In this document: positions 9,632 to 16,879 of the stretch, one piece after another | How positions within the stretch are numbered: the first letter of the stretch is position 1 | Layout: each line of letters starts with the position of its first letter | NCBI GenBank assembly: GCA_963769905.1 | Contig: CAVYNG010000002.1 | Location: 2,170,001 to 2,234,000 of the forward strand | Direction of reading: 5' to 3' | Length of the DNA: 64,000 nt | From: Bog-756 sp963769905 | GTDB lineage: Bacteria; Actinomycetota; Acidimicrobiia; Acidimicrobiales; RAAP-2 | Program-made: the position numbers and the translations under genes | The notes under the pieces: model-generated | What the model saw: only the letters and a program-made list of their open reading frames with translations | What the model was told of the DNA's origin: nothing | Databases searched by the model: none

Positions 9632-10513
9632 TCAGGCTCCGACGAGCCGCTGCATCTCCGCCTGGAGCTCTGCCACGGTCCAGCGACCGTCCTTGTCGAC
9701 CGAGTCGGTCATCGTCCAGGGTTGGAAGAGGCGCACCTTTCCCCCTTGCACGAAGAAGACCTTTCCGGAGGCAGGACAGCTCTCGGTGGCCAGATAGGCG
9801 ACGAGCGGCGAGATGTTGGCGGGGTCCCAGGTGTCGAAGACCGACGCGTCGGCGGGGGCCTGGACGATGTCCGAGAGCCCGGGGGTCTGCTCGGTCATCC
9901 GAGTGCGTGCCGCCGGCGCGATCGCGTTGACCCGGACGCCGTAGCGCACCAGCTCGTCGGCGGCGATCGTGGTGAACGCGGCGATGCCGGCCTTGGCCGC
10001 GCCGTAGTTGGTCTGGCCGGGGTTGCCGAGCAGTCCGGAGGTCGACGAGGTGTTGATGACCGAGGCCTTGACCTCGGCGCCGGCCTTGGTGCGCTCGCGC
10101 CAGTACGCGGCCGCGTGCCGGGTCGGGACGAAGTGTCCCTTCAGGTGCACGTGGATGACCGAGTCCCACTCCTCTTCGCTCATGTTGACGAGGACCCGGT
10201 CACGAAGGATCCCCGCGTTGTTGACGAGGACGTGGAGGTCGCCGAAGACCTCGACCGCGGCGTCGACCAGACGCTTACCGCCGTCCCAGGTGGTGACGTC
10301 GTCGGCGTTGGCGACGGCCTCGCCCCCCAACTTCTCGATCTCCGCGACGACCTGCTCGGCCGGCGTGCGATCGTCGCCCGACCCGTCGACCGCCCCGCCG
10401 AGGTCGTTGACGACCACCTTGGCCCCTTCTTCGGCGAACAGCAGCGCGTGCTCCCGGCCGATCCCACGGCCCGCGCCGGTGATGATCGCGACCCGTCCGT
10501 CCAGTGCACCCAT
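9632..10513 (-). CDS. SDR-family dehydrogenase, HSD17B4/hydroxyacyl-CoA type
   Basis: A 293-residue classical short-chain dehydrogenase. The NAD(P) loop is TGAGRGIGREHAL, NNAG is at about residue 95, and the catalytic residues lie in INTSSTSG (Ser) and TNYGAAKAG (Tyr-x3-Lys). The NDLGG turn after beta-2 and the long C-terminal extension resemble the dehydrogenase part of multifunctional peroxisomal enzyme type 2, so a 3-hydroxyacyl-CoA or steroid substrate is plausible. The ATG at 10513 is a clear start. It is coupled to the downstream transporter. Confidence 0.85.
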   Translation of the reverse strand: MGALDGRVAIITGAGRGIGREHALLFAEEGAKVVVNDLGGAVDGSGDDRTPAEQVVAEIEKLGGEAVANADDVTTWDGGKRLVDAAVEVFGDLHVLVNNAGILRDRVLVNMSEEEWDSVIHVHLKGHFVPTRHAAAYWRERTKAGAEVKASVINTSSTSGLLGNPGQTNYGAAKAGIAAFTTIAADELVRYGVRVNAIAPAARTRMTEQTPGLSDIVQAPADASVFDTWDPANISPLVAYLATESCPASGKVFFVQGGKVRLFQPWTMTDSVDKDGRWTVAELQAEMQRLVGA

Positions 10514-10612
10514 GTCCGCGTCTCCCCCGTGAGCTCGGTCTTTGCCGCGATCCGCCCGGTCGGGCCGGCGCGCGTGCTGTCCTGCCCACGTTGGCAGGAG
10601 GCCGGACCGCGG

Positions 10613-11716
10613 TCAAACCGGCACGGGTACCGGCCGGTCGACGACGACGCCGAGCCCGGCCCGCTCGACGGCGCGGACCATCGAGCGCACCGTCCCCCGC
10701 GCGCCGGCCACCACCACGTACTCGGTGTTGCGCAGGTGGGAGACGGTGCCGACCTTTCGCCCGGACGGATCGTGGATCCCGATCCTCGCGCCGACGTAGC
10801 GGGCCGAGTCGAAAGCGAGGACCTCCACGTGCCCACGTGCCGCGCAGAGCCGGTAGAGCTCGTCGAAGGTCAGCCAGGACTCGTTGTTGTAGGAGAGCAC
10901 CACCACCTCGGCGCGGAGGGCAGCGACCACGCCGGCGAGCGCGGACGGCATGCTCCGGCGGCCGTTGAACGCGCTGCGCCTGCCCGGTTCGCGGAGGTCC
11001 TCGCGTTTACAGGCGATCCCGTAGTGGCCCGGTGCGTCCCAGGCCACGAGGGTCTCCCACACGTGGTAGTTCGAGTCGTAGCGGTGCTGGTTGTAGGGAG
11101 GGTCGAGGTAGGCGAGGTCGAACGCGCCCAGCTCGGCCGAGCCGGCGAGGCCGACCGCGTCCCCGCGGACCGCGCGGCCCGGCCCGGCGAGGAGCGCGGG
11201 GACCCGGAGGGTGAGCGGTTGGAACGCGCGGGGCGCCCACTGTTTGAGGAACGCCATCTGCACGCCGGTCGTCGAGTCGACCCGGTCGGCGGCCTCCAGC
11301 AGGCTGGTCAGCAGGATCGGCCAGAGCGGACCGCCCGCGTGGTCGTCCTCGATCGCGTCGCGCACCGCGTCGATGCGGGCCCCGTTCTCGGGACGGAAGT
11401 AGCGCGCCTGCTCGCAGAAGGTGTCGGTCACGTACCCGGCCCGGCCGGGGAGCGCGTTGAGCCGCTCGACCTCGCGGCTGACCTCGGCGGCGAGCTGGCG
11501 CTCCGCACCGGGGTCGGCCTCGATGTAGCACCGGGCGAGCACGTGGCTGGAGCGGGCGGCGTCGACCGCGGTCACCGCGAGCCCGAGCTGCTTCCAGGCC
11601 TGGGCCACCCGGGTGGTGCCCGAGAAGAGGTCGAGCGCGGTGCGCGCCCCGGAGGCCTCGGCGAGCACGGAGAGGGCGGGTACGAGCCGGCGTTTCGAGC
11701 CGAGGTACTTGATCAC
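10613..11716 (-). CDS. D12-class adenine-specific DNA methyltransferase
   Basis: A 367-residue N6-adenine DNA methyltransferase. Motif X/I is MIKYLGSKRRLVPAL...ALDLFSGTTRVAQAW (AdoMet binding), and the catalytic motif IV is AYLDPPYNQHRY near residue 190. The order matches the alpha class (Dam/D12 type). No restriction endonuclease or specificity gene lies beside it, so it is an orphan or self-contained modification enzyme. Its stop lies about 100 bp from the SDR start, and it is preceded by the HIT-like gene. Confidence 0.85.
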   Translation of the reverse strand: MIKYLGSKRRLVPALSVLAEASGARTALDLFSGTTRVAQAWKQLGLAVTAVDAARSSHVLARCYIEADPGAERQLAAEVSREVERLNALPGRAGYVTDTFCEQARYFRPENGARIDAVRDAIEDDHAGGPLWPILLTSLLEAADRVDSTTGVQMAFLKQWAPRAFQPLTLRVPALLAGPGRAVRGDAVGLAGSAELGAFDLAYLDPPYNQHRYDSNYHVWETLVAWDAPGHYGIACKREDLREPGRRSAFNGRRSMPSALAGVVAALRAEVVVLSYNNESWLTFDELYRLCAARGHVEVLAFDSARYVGARIGIHDPSGRKVGTVSHLRNTEYVVVAGARGTVRSMVRAVERAGLGVVVDRPVPVPV

Positions 11717-11735
11717 GGCTTCCTCGGGTGAAGCC

Positions 11736-12047
11736 TCACCGCGGGGCGAAGCGGCGGAACCACCAGTTCGGGTCGCGGGCGTGCGCGTGGAAGTGGTCCG
11801 GGATCTGGCGCATCACCCGGTCGACCGACCATCCCGTCGCACCGAGGCGCTCGTCGGCCACCTCGCCGAGCCGGGCCAGCATGTGCTCGAGTTCGTCGGT
11901 CGGGGGCTCGGCGCCGTGGCGCTTCCAGACCACCATCGGGACGCCGCAGATCTCGCAGTCGGCCACCCAACAGGTGTCGTCCTCGTGGAACCACTCGCTG
12001 AGCCTGGCGGCCTCGCAGAGATCGCAGCCGGGCGCGCCGCCCGTCAC
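11736..12047 (-). CDS. Small HIT-like zinc-binding protein
   Basis: A 103-residue protein starting at a GTG that overlaps the kinase stop codon (GTGA at 12044-12047). It has two cysteine pairs (CDLCEAARL near residue 8 and CWVADCEICG near residue 25). Near the C-terminus, IPDHFHAHAR resembles the HxHxH active site of histidine-triad hydrolases, although spacing and the final part are divergent. It may be a degenerate HIT nucleotide-binding protein. Coupling to a PASTA kinase is notable, but function is not established. Confidence 0.6.
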   Translation of the reverse strand: MTGGAPGCDLCEAARLSEWFHEDDTCWVADCEICGVPMVVWKRHGAEPPTDELEHMLARLGEVADERLGATGWSVDRVMRQIPDHFHAHARDPNWWFRRFAPR

Positions 12048-13954
12048 CGTGTGTACACGTTGACGGTGGACCCCGGCAGCGCAGCGGAGCCGGCGGTGGG
12101 GTCGGTGACCGCCACCTTCGTCGCCCCCGGCGGACCGTAGGGACCACCGGCGTGGAAGCCGAGTCCCTCGAGGGTCTTGATCGCCGCGGCGACGGTGCGG
12201 CCCGCCAGGTTCGGGATCGGCACCGGCTGGGGCCCAAGGGAGAGGTCGACGGTCACGGTCGACCCGAAGGGCTGCGGACCGGCGGCGGCCGCGGGCGACG
12301 TGCCGAGCACCTGGCCCGCCGGGACCGTGTTGTTGTACTCCTTGATCTCCGCCGGGACGAAGCCCGCCGCGGTCAGCGCGGCCGACGCGCTGGTGTAGCT
12401 CGAGGTGGGCCCGGTCACCGGCGGGATGGCGACCGGGGCGTGGCCCTTCGAGGTGACGATGGTCACCGTCGAGCCGTAGGGAGCGGTGCCGGTCGGGACC
12501 GAGGCGATGACCGCACCGGTCACCACCGTCGAGCTGTAGCGGGCAGCCGAGGCCGGACAGACCCCGACCAGGTGCACCGCCGCGAGCGCTTTCACCGCGT
12601 CGGAACAGGTGGAGAACGAGGTGATGTCGGGAATGGTGACCGGGGGCAGGCCGGCCGACACCATGACGTCGATCATCGAACCCTCCTTCGCGGTCACCGG
12701 GTGGCCCGGTCGGGAGGCCTTCGGTTGCTGCGAGAAGATCAATCCCGCCGCCAGGGTCAAGCTGTAGAGGTGGCCGGTCGTGTGCACGGTGAAGTGGTCG
12801 GTGCGCACCTGGTGCTCCGCCTGCGTGACCGACTTGCCGAGGAGCGAGGGGACCGGGTGGCTCGGGGTGAAGATCTTGGCTCTCACCGCGAGGTCGACGG
12901 CTCCGGCGACAAGCACCGCGGCGAGGACGACCACCGCGGTCACCCACGGCCACCGGCGGGGAGCCTTCGGGCTCTCCTCTTCGGTTTCCAGTTCGGGGAG
13001 CCCGATTTCGGTGAGGTCGTCGGGCTCGGCGGGCTGCGAGGGGTCCCAAGCAGGCCCCACCAGGACGGTGGCTTCGTCACGGCTCTGTTCGGGCCGTCCG
13101 GGTGCGACCACCGGCAGCGCGTCCGGCTCCGGGAGGGCCACGGCGAGCGCCTGAAGACGGAGAGAGAGCTCGGCGGCGTCGTAGCGCTCGGCGGGGTCGG
13201 GAGCGGCCGCCCAGGCCAGAACCTCGTTGAGCGGCCCGAGGGACTCGTGCTCGGGGAGCAGGGTGCCGACGCGGGCCATGAGGGTGGCGACCGTCGTGTC
13301 GCCGACGAAGGCGGGCTGGCCGGTGACCGCCTCGTAGAGCACGAGCGCCAGTGCGTAGACGTCGGCTCTGCCGTCGAGGACCATTCCCTCCACCTGCTCG
13401 GGAGCGGCGTAGCGAGCAGTGCCGAGGATGGCCCCCTCGGGCTCGGTCCAGGCGGCCTCGGCGAGGGCACGGGCGAGGCCGAAATCGGCGATCCGGAGTC
13501 GGCGGTCGCCGTCGAAGAGGAGGTTGGCCGGCTTGATGTCGCGGTGGACGAGACCGCGGCGGTGCGCATAGTCGAGGCCGGAGGCCGCCTCGAGGCCGAT
13601 CCTGACCGCCTGCTCGGGGGTGAGGTGGACGCCGGTGTCGAGTACCTGGCGCAGGCTCCCCCCGGCGAGGTATTCGAGGACGAGGTAGGGCTCGCCGCCC
13701 TGCTCCCCCCAGTCGAAGACCTGGAGGATGTTCGGATGGTTCAGCGCGGCGACGGCCCGCGCCTCGGCTCGGAAGCGCTTGAGGAAGGACGTGTCGCCCG
13801 CGAGGGCGGGATGGAGCACCTTGATCGCGACGCGACGGTGCAAGGTGACGTCGTCGGCGAGGTAGACGTGCGCGGACGCGCCGGTACCCAGTGCGGTAAC
13901 CAGACGGTAGCGGCCGCCGAGGACCCGCCCGATGGAGTCGGTGATGCTCGGCAT
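12044..13954 (-). CDS. PknB-like Ser/Thr protein kinase with PASTA repeats
   Basis: A 636-residue transmembrane receptor kinase. The N-terminal kinase domain (about 12-270) shows the glycine-rich loop LGTGASAHVYLA, VAIKVLHP lysine, HRDIKPANLLF catalytic loop, ADFGLARA Mg-binding motif and an APEQ P+1 region. A single membrane helix follows (about 336-358). Outside the cell lie about four PASTA repeats (typical starts PVPSLLGKSV, PVTIPDITS, PVAIPPVTG, PVPIPNLAGRTV), expected to sense muropeptides or lipid II. By family it should control cell-wall growth and division. The downstream HIT-like gene is translationally coupled. Confidence 0.93.
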   Translation of the reverse strand: MPSITDSIGRVLGGRYRLVTALGTGASAHVYLADDVTLHRRVAIKVLHPALAGDTSFLKRFRAEARAVAALNHPNILQVFDWGEQGGEPYLVLEYLAGGSLRQVLDTGVHLTPEQAVRIGLEAASGLDYAHRRGLVHRDIKPANLLFDGDRRLRIADFGLARALAEAAWTEPEGAILGTARYAAPEQVEGMVLDGRADVYALALVLYEAVTGQPAFVGDTTVATLMARVGTLLPEHESLGPLNEVLAWAAAPDPAERYDAAELSLRLQALAVALPEPDALPVVAPGRPEQSRDEATVLVGPAWDPSQPAEPDDLTEIGLPELETEEESPKAPRRWPWVTAVVVLAAVLVAGAVDLAVRAKIFTPSHPVPSLLGKSVTQAEHQVRTDHFTVHTTGHLYSLTLAAGLIFSQQPKASRPGHPVTAKEGSMIDVMVSAGLPPVTIPDITSFSTCSDAVKALAAVHLVGVCPASAARYSSTVVTGAVIASVPTGTAPYGSTVTIVTSKGHAPVAIPPVTGPTSSYTSASAALTAAGFVPAEIKEYNNTVPAGQVLGTSPAAAAGPQPFGSTVTVDLSLGPQPVPIPNLAGRTVAAAIKTLEGLGFHAGGPYGPPGATKVAVTDPTAGSAALPGSTVNVYTR

Positions 13955-14014
13955 CGTGTGGGCTTCAGGCTACAGAGCCGCACCGTCCGAGCGGTGGAGG
14001 GTCCGGTGCGCGCA

Positions 14015-14042
14015 AAGGGACGGAGCAGGAGCCCCGTCCCTT
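14015..14042 (-). terminator. Hairpin terminator after the first exported paralogue
   Basis: A 12-bp stem with one G-U-type mismatch (arms AAGGGACGGGGC and GCTCCGTCCCTT on the minus strand) and a 4-nt TCCT loop, starting about 38 bases after the stop at 14080. There is no long T-tract, which is common for actinobacterial terminators. It resembles the hairpin after the second paralogue. Confidence 0.7.
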
Positions 14043-14079
14043 CACGGTCAGCTCCCAGGGGGGACCTGGGCGCTCAGTA

Positions 14080-14805
14080 TCAGCTGATGTGCAGTGAGCT
14101 GGTTGCCGGATCGATGTCGGCCGTCGCCACCACGATGCTCGTATTGCCGAGCGCCGCGGCGGTGATGTCAGCGACCGCGTTACCCGTCGTGTTGGTTCCG
14201 GTGTCGGCCCCGAGGCAAGCCAGCAGGCTGTCGGTGTGGTACAGGTACGGCTTGGCCTTGACGCTGCCGGTCAAGAGGAAGCCGCCCTCGGTGCCGCAGT
14301 TGCTGTTCGGGAGCACGATGGCCGCGGACGAGGTCTTGGCAGCGAAGGCAATGCCATCAACGACCAGGGACAGCTTCTTCAGCGCCTTTTGGATCGCGGC
14401 CGGACCTTCGCCGGCAAATTGGCCCGCGGTGTCGTAGTAGGTCAGACCCTTCGCGCAGCCGGGAACCGGAGTGTTCGGAGGAGTCTTCGCGCACTTGGTG
14501 TTCTTCGACCTGATGGAAAGCGGTCCTGCCGCACCTGTCGTCGATCCGTTGACCAATGTGCAGCCCGTGAAGTGGACGGTGGACGTCGTGACAAACGAGA
14601 ACTTGACGCCCGCCGGCGCGACGGCACCGTTCGTCGAGATGCCCGGCGGCGCGAAGCTGATCGTCGACGAGATGGCACAGGTGATCGGCGGTGAAGGCGG
14701 CGGCGGGGGCTTGGCACCGGCAGTGCCTTCACCGACCGCGCCCACGGCAACCAGGCCGACGGGCATCGCGGTTGCCGCGGCAACCATAAGCAGCTTGCGG
14801 ATCAT
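14080..14805 (-). CDS. Exported six-cysteine protein of unknown family, paralogue 1
   Basis: I do not recognise this 241-residue protein. It has a clear signal peptide (MIRKLLMVAAATAMPVG..., predicted cleavage after TAGA at residue 31), then a KPPPPPSPP linker and a mature domain with six cysteines, all conserved in the neighbour at 15707-16429. The mature part is Thr/Gly/Ala-rich with alternating hydrophobics, suggesting a beta-rich extracellular fold with up to three disulfides. An AAGGAG site 8 bases before ATG 14805 fixes the start; the frame is open further upstream but without a signal peptide. It has its own terminator. Confidence 0.8.
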   Translation of the reverse strand: MIRKLLMVAAATAMPVGLVAVGAVGEGTAGAKPPPPPSPPITCAISSTISFAPPGISTNGAVAPAGVKFSFVTTSTVHFTGCTLVNGSTTGAAGPLSIRSKNTKCAKTPPNTPVPGCAKGLTYYDTAGQFAGEGPAAIQKALKKLSLVVDGIAFAAKTSSAAIVLPNSNCGTEGGFLLTGSVKAKPYLYHTDSLLACLGADTGTNTTGNAVADITAAALGNTSIVVATADIDPATSSLHIS

Positions 14806-15706
14806 ATTGTGTGCTCCTTTATCTCTGATATATCTGGACGACTCCCGTCGAATTGGCGGCCCGGAAACACCTGTCGCCGACTCGTGTCGACAACACACGT
14901 CTCCCGACACAATTAAGAACGGAACTCCGGCGGCGCCTGTTACAGGTCCCCATCTCTCCGGCCCCTGCAGGATTCTTCCGCTCCCCCTGGAGGGTGGGCT
15001 CCCAGTTAGCCGAGGGTCCCCGTCTGGGGTCGCCGCCGTGATCCTTCGTGTACAAGGCGATCCGGCTCTTGGCGGACGCGAAGGAAGAGGTACTCGTCTT
15101 CAGCGCGTCGTATTCCGCGCGCTCCCGAGGGCCCACCGGCGACATGGCGATGTGGTCGGCCAACTCACGCGAGCGACTGAACCTCGAGCGACTGAACGAG
15201 GAGTGGAAGCGCCGGCGCCGGGTGGCCGGCATCGTCCGCGGGTGCCAAGGGTGCCGCACTGGTCCACCTGGCCGGCGCCGACATCCGCGACGAGCGAGCC
15301 GCAGCCGAACCGCGCTCCGCTCCCGAAACGTCGATGGCCGAGCTCCTTCCCGAGTGCGATGATGCCGACGCGACAGCCAGCGCGCTCGGGCCCCGTCACC
15401 TGATCGCCTCTGTAGTTCGGCCGCCGCGGCCACCCATCGTCCCGTCCGGTGATCCACGTTCCGCAGGCGTTCCACGATGGCGGCGCGAAGCGGACCCGGT
15501 TGAGGGCAGACGATCGGGACGAGTGGGGCGCGGCGCCGCCGCGGGCCGCTGCGAGTCAGTCCACTTCACCCGGGACACGCGAAAAGAACCGGAACACGCG
15601 AAAGAACCGGGCCGATACCCGGACACGCGAAAGGACGGGGCCGAAGCCCCGCCCTTTCGCAAGCTCCTTCACTCCCGGAACATTCGGGAAGCGAATTTGG
15701 TGCCCG
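14806..15706. other. Long intergenic region between the exported paralogues
   Basis: About 900 bp with no convincing gene. The 14806-14950 part is A/T-richer than the surroundings and should carry the promoter of paralogue 1. Around 15580-15630 the decamer ACACGCGAAA occurs three times, the last running into the terminator hairpin of paralogue 2. A plus-strand frame at 15048-15245 (MYKAIRLLADAKEEV...) has a protein-like composition but no match that I recognise and no good ribosome binding site; it could be a gene remnant. Confidence 0.5.
15627..15660 (-). terminator. Hairpin terminator after the second exported paralogue
   Basis: An almost perfect 15-bp stem (arms GCGAAAGGGCGGGGC and GCCCCGTCCTTTCGC on the minus strand, one mismatch) capped by a TTCG tetraloop, starting 47 bases after the stop at 15707. 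There is no T-run. The stem core matches the terminator of paralogue 1, consistent with duplication of gene plus terminator. Confidence 0.75.
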
Positions 15707-16429
15707 TCAGCTGATGTGCAGAACGCTGTTGGACGTGTCGAGGTTGGCCGTCTGCACCACGATGGTCGAGTTGCCGAGCGCCGCAGCAGTGATGTCGGCA
15801 ACCGCGTTGCCCGTCGTGTTGGTTCCGGTGTCGGTCCCGAGGCACGCAAGGAAGCTGTCGGTGGCGTAGGTGTACGGCTTGGACTTGACCGTGCCGTTCA
15901 ACTGGAAGCCACCCTCGCTGCCGCAGGCACCGCCCGGGGTCACGAGAGCCGAGGACCCCGTCTTGCCCGCGAACACGAGGCCGTCGACGACCAGGGTCAG
16001 CTTCTTCAGCGCCTTTTGGATCGCGGCCGGACCGGTGCCGGCGAACTGGCCAGCAGTGTCGTAGTAATCCTGACCCTTCATGCAACCGGGGACGGGCGTA
16101 TTAGCCGTCTTCGCGCACTTGGTGTCCTTCGACGTGATGGTCAGCGGAGCAACGGAACCGCTGCTGTGCCCGTTGAGCGTCGTGCACGGTGAGAAGCTGA
16201 TGGCTGAGGTAGTCGTCGAGGACGTCTTGATGCCCACCGGCGCGACCGCACCATTCGTCGAGATACCCGGTGACGCGAAGTTAATGGTCCCGCCGATCGC
16301 ACACGTGAGTGGTGGTGAAGGCGGCGGTGGCGGTTTCGCACCGGCCGTACCTGCAGTAACGGTACCGACGGCGATCATACCCACCGGCATCGCGGCCGCC
16401 GCGGCGACCATAAGCAGCTTGCGGATCAT
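15707..16429 (-). CDS. Exported six-cysteine protein of unknown family, paralogue 2
   Basis: A 240-residue paralogue of 14080-14805. It has the same signal peptide (MIRKLLMVAAAAAMPVG, cleavage after TAGA at residue 31), the same KPPPPPSPP linker, the same six cysteines and an almost identical C-terminal half (for example YYDTAGQFAG, AAIQKALKKL and LACLGTDTGTNTTGN). An AAGGAG sits just upstream of ATG 16429. The differences concentrate in the N-terminal part of the mature domain, as if that face is under diversifying selection or relaxed constraint. Function unknown; extracellular. Confidence 0.8.
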   Translation of the reverse strand: MIRKLLMVAAAAAMPVGMIAVGTVTAGTAGAKPPPPPSPPLTCAIGGTINFASPGISTNGAVAPVGIKTSSTTTSAISFSPCTTLNGHSSGSVAPLTITSKDTKCAKTANTPVPGCMKGQDYYDTAGQFAGTGPAAIQKALKKLTLVVDGLVFAGKTGSSALVTPGGACGSEGGFQLNGTVKSKPYTYATDSFLACLGTDTGTNTTGNAVADITAAALGNSTIVVQTANLDTSNSVLHIS

Positions 16430-16879
16430 ATTTGCTCCTTTGTTCTCCATGTCCCCATGGATCTTCGCGCCCAAGCACCTTTGTACCAGGCGTACTATCC
16501 CTTGCTTTTGAAAACGAGATAGGCCCCTGATTCGTTACAACTCCTCGCTACTCAGGTCCACCCCATGTACTGCACCGGCGCAAGGTCGCGCGCATACGGT
16601 CGGGAAGAGCGGGGTTCCGCCGATTTGCCACACCTGCCGGCGCACGCGCGTGCAGGCACCGGAAAGTAATGGTTCAAGACGAACGGACCCGGATCCCCCT
16701 ACCGATGCACACCCCCCTGAGCTGACAGGATCACCATAACCATTTCGGCCACGCCGAAGCAAGGCAATCCGAGGGGTTTCGAGCGTCGCCGTCCGATATC
16801 CCCAATTTTGGGTATATCTCCTGGTCAGCGCTTCCGCCGCACCCGGCACGAGGGCGGTGCCGACCCGGTCACCTGCAGG
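16430..16879. other. Intergenic region between ligA and paralogue 2
   Basis: About 450 bp without a supported gene and visibly less GC-rich than the flanks. It should hold the paralogue 2 promoter (A/T-rich stretch near 16490-16545) and the 3' end of the ligA transcript. The only structured element seen is the dyad at 16795-16818. Confidence 0.5.
16795..16818. repeat. Imperfect 11-bp inverted repeat (GATATCCCCAA / TTGGGTATATC)
   Basis: Two 11-bp arms with a single mismatch, separated by TT, about 60 bases downstream of the ligA stop. It could be a weak ligA terminator or a protein-binding dyad. The A/T-rich ends are unusual for this genome. Confidence 0.5.

Noticed and set aside
15048..15362. 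Possible gene in the interval between the exported paralogues
   Set aside because: The first 65 codons look protein-like, but there is no good start signal, no family resemblance, and the frame decays into Arg-rich sequence; kept only as a possible remnant.
16535..16849. Minus-strand frame of about 100 codons between ligA and paralogue 2
   Set aside because: No motif, unusual composition, and no ribosome binding site; it overlaps a structured dyad.
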